From Alkalihalobacillus sp. LMS39 (GTDB lineage: Bacteria > Bacillota > Bacilli > Bacillales > Bacillaceae_F), in assembly GCF_022812285.1 (NCBI RefSeq), contig NZ_CP093300.1:2294001-2358000 (forward strand): a stretch of 64,000 bases of DNA, read 5' to 3'. Below, one piece after another: positions 44,210 to 52,780 of the stretch; within the stretch, counting starts at the first letter, position 1; every line of letters starts with the position of its first letter. The notes beneath the pieces were generated by a model. It was not told where the DNA came from and did not search any database. It was given only the letters and a program-made list of their open reading frames with translations. The position numbers were made by a program, and so were the translations under genes.

Positions 44210-44686
44210 ATGAAGAACGTGACACGATCTGAAAAGCAAATGATCTTATATGCAAAATGTTATTTTGGTAAGATTGATTATGAAAAAGATTTGCAATATT
44301 TTATAGCTAATGATTTACAAATTACAGCTGATAAAGTACATAAAGAAGATATCGTGCAATTTGTCATTACCCTTTATGATAAATTAGTTGCCGATGGATA
44401 TATTACGTTTAGTGTGAAAAATTTCATTGAACGAACATTTCAACGTAAATGGGTGTATGAAAATCAAATTGAGGTTCGAAAAGAAGATATTATGAAAAAT
44501 ATGTTGTCTGAAATTCAAGCGATGAAAATAAACGGATTGGATTTACCGGAACCAGATTTCACGATATTAGTTCATAAATACACGATTTATGGAATTGAGT
44601 TATATGACTCAACAGGTAATCTTAGAAGCAGGAATGAAATTCAAGCAGAAATCCGTGATATTGAAGAATCCTTGGATGCACTGTAA
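44210..44686 (+). CDS. Hypothetical soluble protein
   Basis: A 158-residue protein with no signal peptide or membrane helix, charged and predicted mostly helical (KQMILYAKCYFGKIDYEKDL, then DGYITFSVKNFIERTF). AAGGAAG precedes the ATG. No family is recognised. It lies 81 bp before a DoxX-like gene on the same strand without a terminator between, so co-transcription is possible. Confidence 0.65.
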   Translation: MKNVTRSEKQMILYAKCYFGKIDYEKDLQYFIANDLQITADKVHKEDIVQFVITLYDKLVADGYITFSVKNFIERTFQRKWVYENQIEVRKEDIMKNMLSEIQAMKINGLDLPEPDFTILVHKYTIYGIELYDSTGNLRSRNEIQAEIRDIEESLDAL

Positions 44687-44767
44687 CGAATAATGATGTC
44701 AATGAGGAGGTGTAGTATTTGCTATAAAAGTAAAAAATAATCAGATTCTATAAAGGAGCGATCGTTT

Positions 44768-45133
44768 TTGTTAAAAAACTTATTACGTTTATTTTTAGGG
44801 ATTGTATTTCTAGGTGCTGGACTTAATGGATTTCTCGTTATTTTTTCTATTGATCCTTTGATTGAAACGAGTGAACAAGCGATGGTGTTGTTTCAGTTTG
44901 ATTATTTGCTTGTTGCTGTTAAGAGTTTAGAAGTTTTATGTGGTGCTTTGTTGTGTTTTAACCGTTATGTTCCACTAGCATTAGCACTGCTTGCCCCGAT
45001 CTCTGTGAATATACTGTTATTGCATATTTTCGTTGACCATGCCTTGCTTCCACTGGCCTTAATTCTTTTTATAGTACATGGAGTATTAGTTGTTTTTTAT
45101 AAAGACAATTTTCATTATTTACTTGAAAAGTAG
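44768..45133 (+). CDS. DoxX-like four-helix membrane protein
   Basis: A 121-residue protein with four membrane helices in the DoxX arrangement: LLRLFLGIVFLGAGLNGFL, then LEVLCGALLCFNRYVPLALA and a last helix LALILFIVHGVLVVFY. TTG start, eight bases after AAAGGAG. DoxX proteins are linked to redox and thiol stress membrane complexes; here the role is unknown. Confidence 0.75.
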   Translation: MLKNLLRLFLGIVFLGAGLNGFLVIFSIDPLIETSEQAMVLFQFDYLLVAVKSLEVLCGALLCFNRYVPLALALLAPISVNILLLHIFVDHALLPLALILFIVHGVLVVFYKDNFHYLLEK

Positions 45134-45387
45134 CTGAATAATTTCGAGCACACTTTCTCCCTAATAGCATACGTATATCGTCGGGTTCAAAAAAAAAAGA
45201 AAAAAAGTCTAGACAAAAAGAAGGAAATATGAAAAAATAGTAATTGTTGCGCTAGGGAAACAAATTTTGTCCAAGGAACAAAATGTAGATTCCTAGACTA
45301 TTTTTTTACTTAAAAAGTTGCTCGAAGCCAAATTAGTTAGTATTGGACAAAATTTATAATCAAGGTAAAAAGGAGAGGGGAAACAAC

Positions 45388-46293
45388 ATGTCGAAGAAGT
45401 TTTTGTTTGTAGTCATGAGTAGTGTAGTCATCTTTTTATTAGCAGGGTGTGGAAGTGATGATGCGTCAACTTCACCTGACTCAGAAGGGTTAGAAATAAC
45501 AACGAGTTTTTCTATCTTAGGGGATGTCATTAGTGAAGTTATCGGAGACAGAGGGACAGTGAACTATATCGTTCCTATTGGAGAAGAGCCACATGAATAT
45601 GAGCCAGTTCCAAGTGATTTCCAACGTGTAAGTGATTCTGATGTTTTTTACGTTCATGGTCTAAACTTAGAAGAGTGGTTAGAGAAATTAATTGAAAATG
45701 TAGGAGATGTTTCTGTTGTAACCGTCAGCGAAAACATTACTCCAATTATGCTTGAAGGAGATGAAAATGAGCCAGACCCTCATGCATGGATGAACGTTGC
45801 GAATATGCAATCTTACATTGAAGTAATCGTCGAAGACTTAATTGAAAGAGACCCTGAAGGTGAAGAGGTTTATCGTGAAAATGCAGAAGCTTACTTAGAA
45901 GAATTAGCTCAACTTGATGATTGGATTAAAACAGAAGTTCAAAAGATTCCTGAAGAATACCGTGTTTTAGTCATTAGTGAAGATGCTTTTAAATATTTTG
46001 GCGATGCATACGGGTTTCAAACAGAAGGGGTTTGGGAGTTGAACTCTCATGAAGAAGGAACTCCTAGTCAAATCTCTCGTGTCATAGATGTTGTAAAAGA
46101 TCAAAACTTGCCAGCAGTATTCGTTGAAACAACAGTAGACAAACGATATATGGAATCTGTTTCAAATGATTCTGGAGTACCAATTGCTGGAGAAGTATAT
46201 ACAGATGCGGTTGGCCAAGAAGGTAGTGGCGCGGAAAGTTATATTTTAATGATGAGACACAATGTAGAAACCTTTGTTGAAGGTTTACAATAA
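45388..46293 (+). CDS. Metal ABC transporter substrate-binding lipoprotein (ZnuA/MntA type)
   Basis: A cluster A-I binding protein of 301 residues, lipobox LAGC. The four metal-ligand positions of the family are present: His in GEEPHEYEPVP, His in DPHAWMNVA, Glu in LNSHEEGTPSQI and Asp in VYTDAVG. EEGTP is the form seen in manganese-type members such as PsaA/MntC, and no His-rich loop of zinc-type ZnuA is present, so Mn is the first guess. No permease or ATPase gene is nearby, so it must work with a transporter encoded elsewhere. ATG 45388 follows GGAGAGG. Confidence 0.88.
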   Translation: MSKKFLFVVMSSVVIFLLAGCGSDDASTSPDSEGLEITTSFSILGDVISEVIGDRGTVNYIVPIGEEPHEYEPVPSDFQRVSDSDVFYVHGLNLEEWLEKLIENVGDVSVVTVSENITPIMLEGDENEPDPHAWMNVANMQSYIEVIVEDLIERDPEGEEVYRENAEAYLEELAQLDDWIKTEVQKIPEEYRVLVISEDAFKYFGDAYGFQTEGVWELNSHEEGTPSQISRVIDVVKDQNLPAVFVETTVDKRYMESVSNDSGVPIAGEVYTDAVGQEGSGAESYILMMRHNVETFVEGLQ

Positions 46294-46318
46294 TAAATAA
46301 ACGATTTCAACTATTAGG

Positions 46319-46358
46319 TGGGTCCTTTCGTGCTTATGCACGGGGTCTCACTTTTTTA
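46319..46358 (+). terminator. Terminator of the metal-binding lipoprotein gene
   Basis: CGTGC pairs with GCACG around TTAT, extended by imperfect pairing of GTGGGTCC with GGGTCTCAC, then TTTTTT. Confidence 0.7.
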
Positions 46359-46435
46359 TTTGAAAGATGAATAACAGACTGAACGAATTCATACAATGTC
46401 ATGTACGAAGAATTATTATCGTATAAAAAATACGA

Positions 46436-46492
46436 AAAAGTGAACAAAATTCGCAAAAAGTTCACAAAAAAGATTGAAAATATTGTATAATA
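46436..46492 (+). promoter_or_regulatory. Promoter region with short inverted repeat
   Basis: AGTGAAC and GTTCACA form an inverted repeat 14 bases apart. TATAAT at 46487-46492 is a good -10; the -35 is weak. The repeat could be an operator for the following DUF4190 gene. Confidence 0.4.
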
Positions 46493-46522
46493 AACAAGAA
46501 TTACATAACATGGAGGTATATC

Positions 46523-46804
46523 ATGACAGAATATGGTGAACAATCTGTAGAGCAAGTCGATAGTAACAAACATAGCGGTAAAGCGATCGCATCATTAGTA
46601 CTAGGGTTAGTTGCAATTATTTTTTGGTTAATTCCTCTTTTTGGTATTCCGATTACAATTGTTGGTTTGGTTCTTGGGATTATTGCTCGTAAATCTAACA
46701 AACGTGGAATGGCAATCGCTGGTATTATTTTATCTAGTATTTTCTTACTTTTGTCTTTAATTAATGCTGTTCTTGGTGCCATTTTAGTATTAAGTGGATT
46801 TTAA
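46523..46804 (+). CDS. DUF4190 small membrane protein
   Basis: A 93-residue protein. A polar N-terminus (1-19) is followed by SGKAIASLVLGLVAIIFWLI, a first helix, a loop and second and third helices with KRGMAIAGIILSSIFLLLSL, the DUF4190 pattern. ATGGAGG lies ahead of the ATG. Flanked by its own terminator. Function unknown. Confidence 0.8.
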   Translation: MTEYGEQSVEQVDSNKHSGKAIASLVLGLVAIIFWLIPLFGIPITIVGLVLGIIARKSNKRGMAIAGIILSSIFLLLSLINAVLGAILVLSGF

Positions 46805-46812
46805 TTTTTTGT

Positions 46813-46849
46813 AAAAAAAGTGAGGGCCTTTTGGTCCTCACTTTTTTTG
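46813..46849 (+). terminator. Terminator of the DUF4190 gene
   Basis: AAAAAAAGTGAGG pairs perfectly with CCTCACTTTTTTT. Confidence 0.9.
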
Positions 46850-46869
46850 TTATTTCCGCTATTGACGCC

Positions 46870-46920
46870 TTGCTTTTTTTTTGAATTTAATTTATAGTAC
46901 ATTACAACAGTAATGCACTA
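46870..46920 (+). promoter_or_regulatory. Promoter and palindromic operator of the GntR-ABC operon
   Basis: TTGCTT and TATAGT 17 bp apart form a promoter. TAGTACATTAC (46895-46905) and GTAATGCACTA (46910-46920) form an 11-bp palindrome with one mismatch that covers the -10 and the start site. This is the layout expected for autorepression by the YtrA-type GntR protein encoded directly downstream. Confidence 0.75.
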
Positions 46921-46941
46921 TATTAGAGAGGGGGTAATCTA

Positions 46942-47328
46942 TTGATCCTCAATACAGACGGGACAAAACCTATTTATGTTCAAATTGCTGAATGGATTGA
47001 AGCGGAAATATTAGCAGGTAACATTGAATCCGACCAAAAGGTGTACTCCCAATACCAATTAGCAGATATGTTTAATATTAACCCAGCTACAGCCGCGAAA
47101 GGATTGACGTTATTGGCAGAGGAACACATTCTATATAAGAAAAGAGGGTTAGGGATGTTTGTTACTGATGGAGCAAAAGAAACGATAAGAAATAAGCGAA
47201 AAAACCGCATTTTAAAACGTCTAGTTCGTGAGGTTGTTCTAGAATCAAAACGATTACATGTCCCTGAAGAAGAATTATTTTCAATGATTAAAACAACCAT
47301 TGATGAAAGTGAGGAGAACGAGATATGA
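46942..47328 (+). CDS. GntR-family (YtrA subfamily) repressor
   Basis: A 128-residue regulator. The N-terminal winged helix has PIYVQIAEWIEAEILAGNIE and QLADMFNINPATAAKGLTLL, and only a short dimerisation tail follows, typical of the YtrA subfamily. TTG start with GAGAGGGGG upstream. Its stop overlaps the ABC ATPase start in ATGA. It likely represses its own operon through the palindrome at 46895-46920. Such operons often respond to cell-wall antibiotics, but the signal here is unknown. Confidence 0.9.
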   Translation: MILNTDGTKPIYVQIAEWIEAEILAGNIESDQKVYSQYQLADMFNINPATAAKGLTLLAEEHILYKKRGLGMFVTDGAKETIRNKRKNRILKRLVREVVLESKRLHVPEEELFSMIKTTIDESEENEI

Positions 47329-48227
47329 GCGTCATTGAATGTTCGAATATAACGAAAATGTATGGACAATCAAAAGCGTTAAATGAAGTTTCGTTTGCAA
47401 TGGAAGCAAATAAGCTGACTGGAATTATTGGACGCAATGGAGCGGGGAAAACGACTTTATTAAAAATGTTAGCAGGATACATTCAGCCCACTTCAGGGAG
47501 GTTAACTGTTTTTTCTAAGCCACCGTTTAACAATTTAGATGTTTCTGCCAATCTGATTTTAGTTGATGATAATATGAATTTTCCTCCTACTTTAACTTTA
47601 GTTGAGATATTACAAGTGGCCAAAACATTTTATCCAAACTGGGATTCACAGTTAGCGAACGGTTTATTTCATTATTTTCAGTTAAACCCTAAGCAAAATC
47701 ATGGGGCATTATCAAAAGGGATGAAAAGTACGTTTAATATGATTATTGGGCTTGCTTCAAGAAGTAGTATAACCATATTTGATGAGCCAACAACAGGAAT
47801 GGATGCCGCTGTTCGCAGTGACTTTTATCGTGCTCTACTAAAAGATTATCTTTTATTTCCACGAACGGTTTTATTATCGAGTCACCACATTGATGAGATT
47901 GAAGATTTATTAGAAGATATTTTATTAATCAATAAAGGTGAGGTTTCACTTTATGATTCCGTTGATGCATTGAAGGAACTAACTGTTGGGGTTAAAGGAG
48001 TTCGTGATATTGTTGAAAAGTGGATAATCAATCAAGACGTGTTATGGAAAGAAACAATCGGCACATCTGGTTGTTATGTCGTTGTGAAAGACCGCTACAC
48101 AATGCAGGAAAAGCAAAAAATGCAGCTATCTGGTCTAGAGTTAAGTTCAGTTGCTATCAGTGATGTTTGCATGTATTTAACTGGTTCTAAAGAAGGAGGT
48201 ATCGATGATGTCTTTAACAACCGTTAA
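47325..48227 (+). CDS. ABC transporter ATP-binding protein (YtrB-like)
   Basis: A 300-residue ATPase. Walker A is IIGRNGAGKTTLLKML and the signature reads GALSKGMKSTFNMIIGL, diverged from LSGGQ. Walker B is ITIFDEPTTGMD with H loop LSSHHIDEI. The 100-residue C-terminal domain is typical of YtrB/YhcG-type exporters. It overlaps the GntR gene by four bases and the membrane protein gene by 23. Confidence 0.9.
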   Translation: MSVIECSNITKMYGQSKALNEVSFAMEANKLTGIIGRNGAGKTTLLKMLAGYIQPTSGRLTVFSKPPFNNLDVSANLILVDDNMNFPPTLTLVEILQVAKTFYPNWDSQLANGLFHYFQLNPKQNHGALSKGMKSTFNMIIGLASRSSITIFDEPTTGMDAAVRSDFYRALLKDYLLFPRTVLLSSHHIDEIEDLLEDILLINKGEVSLYDSVDALKELTVGVKGVRDIVEKWIINQDVLWKETIGTSGCYVVVKDRYTMQEKQKMQLSGLELSSVAISDVCMYLTGSKEGGIDDVFNNR

Positions 48228-48948
48228 ACAATCAGATATTATTTTCAAACAATATAAATATAAATTAAATGCTTTTTCTAGTATGTTTTTTACCGTTCTC
48301 CTCGTACAAATGGTTGGCCTATTCCTGTCATTAAATAGCGTAGGAATGATGGGACAAGGGACGGGTCGAGTTTATCTTAATGTTAGCTATTACTCTGCTG
48401 ATCTTGTCATTGTGTTTACAATGATAAGTAGTTTTATAACATCAGTGATGTTGACAACGAAGTCTAATCGCAATGCTGATTTTTCATTTATTACAAATCG
48501 AGCAACAACTCATTATTCAAATGCGCTTTTTATCGTTACGATGAGTTTAATAAGTGGGATAACCGCGATTTTATCTGGATATTTATTACAGTCGATTATG
48601 TATTATCTGGTTGGAGTTGATTTTATTCAGCTTCAAATGGATGCAGGAGTTGAACTTTTATTTGGTCTTGTTGCTACAATATTATATATCGTAATGTTTG
48701 GAATGTTTGGTTATTTCATCGGGACACTTGTACAAATGAACAAACTACTTTCAGTTATTCTTCCGATTATTTTTGTTGGGGATGTAATGCTTGCAAGTTT
48801 AAATGGAAGAAGTTCAGTCATCATCAAGTTTTTTGAGATGTTGTTTACAGAAGCTTCTTTTCCTCTGTTTTTAATAAAAATTAGCATCATCATTATTTTC
48901 TGTTTTGTTATGACCATCATTAGTTCCAATCGATTGGAGGTAAAATAA
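48205..48948 (+). CDS. ABC-2-like membrane protein of the GntR operon
   Basis: A 247-residue protein with six helices, for example FTVLLVQMVGLFLSL and ELLFGLVATILYIVMFGMFG. It has no EAA loop, as in ABC-2 type exporters. GAAGGAGG precedes the ATG. It is the probable membrane partner of the YtrB-like ATPase. Confidence 0.75.
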   Translation: MMSLTTVKQSDIIFKQYKYKLNAFSSMFFTVLLVQMVGLFLSLNSVGMMGQGTGRVYLNVSYYSADLVIVFTMISSFITSVMLTTKSNRNADFSFITNRATTHYSNALFIVTMSLISGITAILSGYLLQSIMYYLVGVDFIQLQMDAGVELLFGLVATILYIVMFGMFGYFIGTLVQMNKLLSVILPIIFVGDVMLASLNGRSSVIIKFFEMLFTEASFPLFLIKISIIIIFCFVMTIISSNRLEVK

Positions 48949-49658
48949 TGAACCTTTTGTTGTTTCTACTCATGCCAATCGTATTAATTTTTGTAATAAC
49001 GATGGGCATTTATGCTGTTAAACGAGAACATAAACCAAAGCCAGTTTTTTTTACTGGCAAGAAAATCAAATGGCTTTTTTCTTTTTATGTCATTGTGCTA
49101 GTCATAGGTTGCATTACCGCTTTTTTTATTCCAGTTAAACAGGTTAATAGTGTTGAAACATATACAGACGAAGAAAACACGAAAGCGACAGAAGAATTTT
49201 ATGATAATGTCTACTCTGGACAAATTGAAGACATTGAAAATATTCAACAATTACAATATGAACAGTTTTCTTACCAAGGTAGTGAATTGCATATGAAGCT
49301 ACAAGAAGATGAATTTATAGACGAAGTGATCGTTGTTGAACAAAAACAAACAAACGATGAACTCGTTGAAGTGGCTTATTACTCAACTAGAACACTTGCA
49401 TCGGATGCTGTTTATTCTCAAACCCCATTTTTTGTTACACAAGAACAGAATACACTTTTGTTTTCCTTTCCTGAACAAGTGGAGATTGAGTTTGCTGCAA
49501 CTAAACAACCTTTTACAGTAAGTCAATTTTCAGGTGAAGACTGGTTTTCCTATTCGTACCGCCATTTAATCGGTCAAAATGTGATTTATGTTAAAATTCC
49601 AAAAGATGTACAACTTATTGTGGGGGAAGATTTCCCTGTTTATTATATGAACGATTAA
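48948..49658 (+). CDS. Membrane-anchored extracytoplasmic protein of the GntR-ABC operon
   Basis: A 236-residue protein with two N-terminal helices (3-22 and 42-62) and an extracytoplasmic domain of about 160 residues rich in beta strands and acidic residues (DEENTKATEEFYDNVYSGQI, later SYRHLIGQNVIYVKIPKDV). Its start overlaps the previous stop by one base, so it belongs to the operon. No family is recognised; a sensor or ligand-binding accessory of the exporter is plausible. Confidence 0.65.
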   Translation: MNLLLFLLMPIVLIFVITMGIYAVKREHKPKPVFFTGKKIKWLFSFYVIVLVIGCITAFFIPVKQVNSVETYTDEENTKATEEFYDNVYSGQIEDIENIQQLQYEQFSYQGSELHMKLQEDEFIDEVIVVEQKQTNDELVEVAYYSTRTLASDAVYSQTPFFVTQEQNTLLFSFPEQVEIEFAATKQPFTVSQFSGEDWFSYSYRHLIGQNVIYVKIPKDVQLIVGEDFPVYYMND

Positions 49659-49676
49659 TTCGCTTCACAGGTTGGT

Positions 49677-49742
49677 GAGTAGTGAAAGTAAAAAGACGTA
49701 AAACCCAAATGGTAAGTTTCCACTTTTCCTTACTACTTTTTT
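49677..49742 (+). terminator. Terminator of the GntR-ABC operon
   Basis: AGTAGTGAAAGT pairs with ACTTTTCCTTACTACT (short bulge) across a 32-nt loop, followed by TTTTTT. Confidence 0.6.
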
Positions 49743-49797
49743 AATTGTATAATAGCAATAGTAAAAAATTCGGCTATGGAAAAACAGAAGGTGAAAC

Positions 49798-50487
49798 ATG
49801 AAAAAATGGGTATTCGTTTTAATACTGACTCTCATAACAGGGTGTGCAACAACAGAAACTACTAATGTTAGTGAATCTCCTGAACCGATTAAAGAAATAA
49901 AAGAAAGTCCGATTAAATGGGAATCAGAGCTTTCTAAGATCCATGATAACTATTTACCTGTAGAAAATTACGGAATTCGGACTGGGACTGTGACGCATAT
50001 TGTCATTCACTATATGAGCAATGTCTTTGATAAACCCCATTCTCCTTATGAAATTGAAGATATTAAAGCGCTCTTTACGCAAAATGGAGTTTCCTCTCAT
50101 TATGTCATTGATCGTAGCGGTGACGTGTTTCGGTTTGTTCCTGAAAAACGTGTTGCTTTTCATGCTGGAGTTGGAACAGTGCAGGGCTTTCCACAGTATG
50201 AAGACAATTTAAATCAATATTCTATTGGAATCGAATTATTGGCAATTGGAACAAGAGAAGAAATGGCTTCTATTATCCCAGAAGATGTGTACGATACAAT
50301 TGACCGTTCTCATATTGGATATACACCTGCTCAGTATGAAGCATTACAGGTGTTAATTGAAGATATTAGTACTCGCCATCCAACCGTTCAAATGAATCGG
50401 ACACATATTATTGGTCACGATGAGTATGCGCCTGGAAGGAAAAATGATCCTGGTATTTTATTTGACTGGACTCAATTAGGTTTTTAA
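49798..50487 (+). CDS. Lipoprotein N-acetylmuramoyl-L-alanine amidase (Amidase_2)
   Basis: A 229-residue cell-wall hydrolase of the PGRP/T7-lysozyme fold (PF01510), anchored as a lipoprotein (LITGC). Zinc-site marks are the first His in HIVIHYMSN, HIIGHDEYAPGRKNDPG with the second His and the Asp, and SSHYVIDRSGDVFRFV with VAFHAGVG for the catalytic tyrosine/His region. It hydrolyses the bond between MurNAc and L-Ala of the stem peptide. AAGGTGA precedes the ATG. Confidence 0.88.
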   Translation: MKKWVFVLILTLITGCATTETTNVSESPEPIKEIKESPIKWESELSKIHDNYLPVENYGIRTGTVTHIVIHYMSNVFDKPHSPYEIEDIKALFTQNGVSSHYVIDRSGDVFRFVPEKRVAFHAGVGTVQGFPQYEDNLNQYSIGIELLAIGTREEMASIIPEDVYDTIDRSHIGYTPAQYEALQVLIEDISTRHPTVQMNRTHIIGHDEYAPGRKNDPGILFDWTQLGF

Positions 50488-50514
50488 TTGAAAAATAATA
50501 AAGGTAGGGTATAT

Positions 50515-50904
50515 ATGATTAAAATGAAAAGTTTGCATCATGTAAGTCTTGCAATAACAGATGTAGAACAATCAAAACAATTTTACAAAGAGAAACTAGG
50601 TTTTTTAGAAATAGAACGACCACCTTTCGATTTTCCGGGTCTTTGGTTTCAAATTGGAAATCAACAACTTCATTTAATTGAATATGATTTAGCTAAGACA
50701 TTACGTCATTCAGGAAAAATTGATACAAGAGATGGTCACCTTGCCATTAGAGTAGCGAGTTATTCTGAAGCCGTTCAACATTTAACCGACAATCAGATTG
50801 CATTCCTAGAAAAACCAAACAGCAAAAGTGGATTCAAACAAATTTTTGTTTCTGACCCTGATGGGAATATCATTGAGTTTAATGTTGAACAAAAACAACC
50901 ATAA
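50515..50904 (+). CDS. VOC-family protein, likely metal-dependent
   Basis: A 129-residue vicinal oxygen chelate protein. Metal-ligand positions are intact: His in SLHHVSLAITD, His in TRDGHLAIRV and Glu in PDGNIIEFNV, as in glyoxalase I/dioxygenase-type members. ATG 50515 follows AAAGGTAGGG, while TTG 50488 begins at the amidase stop. It may be co-transcribed with the amidase. Substrate unknown. Confidence 0.85.
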   Translation: MIKMKSLHHVSLAITDVEQSKQFYKEKLGFLEIERPPFDFPGLWFQIGNQQLHLIEYDLAKTLRHSGKIDTRDGHLAIRVASYSEAVQHLTDNQIAFLEKPNSKSGFKQIFVSDPDGNIIEFNVEQKQP

Positions 50905-50932
50905 AATTATTATGTAAACTAGTTATATAATT

Positions 50933-51026
50933 AAAGAGCTGAGATGTCATAAATGTTTAATTAAGTGCTGAACAATGAACCATTTGTTCCGTTTCTTCGT
51001 TAAAAAAAGTCTCAGGCTCTTTTTTA
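50933..51026 (+). terminator. Structured terminator region ahead of satD
   Basis: AAAGAGC-TGAGA pairs with TCTCAG-GCTCTTT across about 65 nt that hold a smaller GAACAA/TTGTTC hairpin, and a T run follows. The shape is of a terminator with a large loop or of a leader attenuator. Confidence 0.5.
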
Positions 51027-51027
51027 T

Positions 51028-51075
51028 TTAGCTTATATAGGCTAATTATGATAAAGTTAGCTTATAAAGACTAAT
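51028..51075 (+). promoter_or_regulatory. Two palindromic operators 29 bp apart upstream of satD
   Basis: TTAGCTTATATAGGCTAAT (51028-51046) and TTAGCTTATAAAGACTAAT (51057-51075) are near-identical partial palindromes repeated every 29 bp. The second ends 19 bp before the SatD start, so they are good candidate sites for autoregulation by the helix-turn-helix of SatD. Confidence 0.7.
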
Positions 51076-51094
51076 CGTGAAGGCGGTAGGGTTG

Positions 51095-51832
51095 ATGGAA
51101 AGACCAATTTCAATATTTTTAATGGATGTTTCGAATTCGACGAGTAAAAACAATTGGAATGAAATGACAAATTATTTGAACAAGCTAGAAAAAGTAATAA
51201 GAGAGTGGACGAAAGGTTGTATATTTTCATTTGTGAAACATCGAAAAGGTGATGAAATCCTATTCGTTGCTGAAGGCTACACAACGGCATACATCATAGC
51301 TTATTATATAAAGTTGTTTTGGAAATATACTGAACAACCGCCTTATTTCGGAGTGACGTTTGGAGATATTGATGAGGACCCTTGTACAATTGATATAGAA
51401 ACATGGAATCATCCTCTATTTAAAAAAGCAAGAAATGCATTAGAAACTGAAAAAAGTTCAGGTCGCTCTATAGGAATAAGTGTACATCTTCATCCAAATT
51501 TTTATTATTCTCCATTAGAAATTGAGAATTTTGAATCTACTTTAAATTTATTTATTGAGTTACAGTGTACATTAGTAGAAGAACAAACAAACGCGCAACG
51601 AATGGTATGTTTATTATATTCTTTGTTAAATGAGCAAAAAAAAATAGCCAACTTGTTACAAAAAACCCCTGCTACGATTTCAAACCATTTAAAAAAAGGA
51701 AAAGCAAAGCTCATTATTAAAACATATTATCATATTCTTCAACAAATCAATAAGGAAGAAATCAAAACGGCTATGAATATAAAAGAACAAATCGTATTAA
51801 CTTATCCTTTAATTCGGAAGGAGCTTTTATGA
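51095..51832 (+). CDS. SatD-family regulatory protein
   Basis: A 245-residue protein. The N-terminal part (ISIFLMDVSNSTSKNNWNEM and HRKGDEILFVAEGYTTAYII) resembles SatD, which has a nucleotidyl-cyclase-like core fold. The C-terminus ends in a helix-turn-helix (IANLLQKTPATISNHLKKGK). It is coupled (ATGA) to a DUF3307 membrane protein, the pairing often seen in bacilli. The two palindromes upstream fit self-regulation. GTAGGG precedes ATG 51095; a TTG lies one codon earlier. Confidence 0.75.
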   Translation: MERPISIFLMDVSNSTSKNNWNEMTNYLNKLEKVIREWTKGCIFSFVKHRKGDEILFVAEGYTTAYIIAYYIKLFWKYTEQPPYFGVTFGDIDEDPCTIDIETWNHPLFKKARNALETEKSSGRSIGISVHLHPNFYYSPLEIENFESTLNLFIELQCTLVEEQTNAQRMVCLLYSLLNEQKKIANLLQKTPATISNHLKKGKAKLIIKTYYHILQQINKEEIKTAMNIKEQIVLTYPLIRKELL

Positions 51833-52704
51833 TCGTACTTGGTCTTCTTTTAGGTCATCTCATTGCTGATTTTTATTTCCAGACTGAAAAGATGGTATTA
51901 GAGAAAAAGAAGTATTTAGGAAAACACGTTCTTCACCACACGGCGATAACAGTATTAGTCGTCACTTGTTTTTATATTTGGAGTGGAGAACACCAACATT
52001 TCCTTTTTCATATTGTGTTACCAACAATTGTACTTGTTATATTTCATATTGTCATTGATTTATGTAAAATCTATGCTCCCCGACTATTTCCGATCAATAT
52101 GAGAACGACATATCGCGATTTACTTTTGTTTATTTCTGACCAACTATTCCATCTGTTATCTATATTTGTCATCGCGATTCTTTTCTTTGATTTTAATATA
52201 ATTCTTTTTTGGGATAATACATTATCTTTGTTTGAGGGAGAATCTATCGTGTTAGATCCTGGTGAACGTTTTCTATTTCTTCTCATTATGATTATTGTAG
52301 CGACTGTTGTAACTGGACATGCCATACGAATATTATTAGGTCCATTTCATCCACACTTAGCCTTATTTGAAGGCAAGTATACGATATCCGGACATATATA
52401 TAGTGACACATTAAATCAAAACCGAAAACAACAATCAGGAATATCTGAAGAGTATTCTTATTTGCTCTATACCCAACAAAAACTTTCGAGAGGTAAAACG
52501 ATTGGTTATATCGAAAGATTAGTAGTTATCCTTCTTGTTATTCAAGGGGCATATGGAGCAATTGGATTTGTTATCGCTGCGAAAGCATTAGCGCGTTTCA
52601 AACAAATGGATGACCGAGATTGGGCCGAATATTTCTTATTAGGGACATTAACGTCGATGTTTTTAGCGATTGTGTATGGGATGATGATTCGACTAATTGT
52701 ATAA
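51829..52704 (+). CDS. DUF3307 membrane protein, SatD partner
   Basis: A 291-residue membrane protein. The DUF3307 domain (1-125) opens IVLGLLLGHLIADFYFQTEK, with His and Asp conserved in membrane helices (LGKHVLHHTAIT, FHIVIDLCKIY). Further helices lie at 150-175 and the C-terminus. GAAGGAG precedes the ATG, which overlaps the SatD stop. Function unknown; the conserved polar membrane residues hint at an enzyme or transporter. Confidence 0.8.
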   Translation: MIVLGLLLGHLIADFYFQTEKMVLEKKKYLGKHVLHHTAITVLVVTCFYIWSGEHQHFLFHIVLPTIVLVIFHIVIDLCKIYAPRLFPINMRTTYRDLLLFISDQLFHLLSIFVIAILFFDFNIILFWDNTLSLFEGESIVLDPGERFLFLLIMIIVATVVTGHAIRILLGPFHPHLALFEGKYTISGHIYSDTLNQNRKQQSGISEEYSYLLYTQQKLSRGKTIGYIERLVVILLVIQGAYGAIGFVIAAKALARFKQMDDRDWAEYFLLGTLTSMFLAIVYGMMIRLIV

Positions 52705-52780
52705 ACGTTAAGTGGGAGTTTAATTATTTGTAGTAACGACATTCATTACTTTCTAACTAACGTACTAAGAGGAGGGCAAA

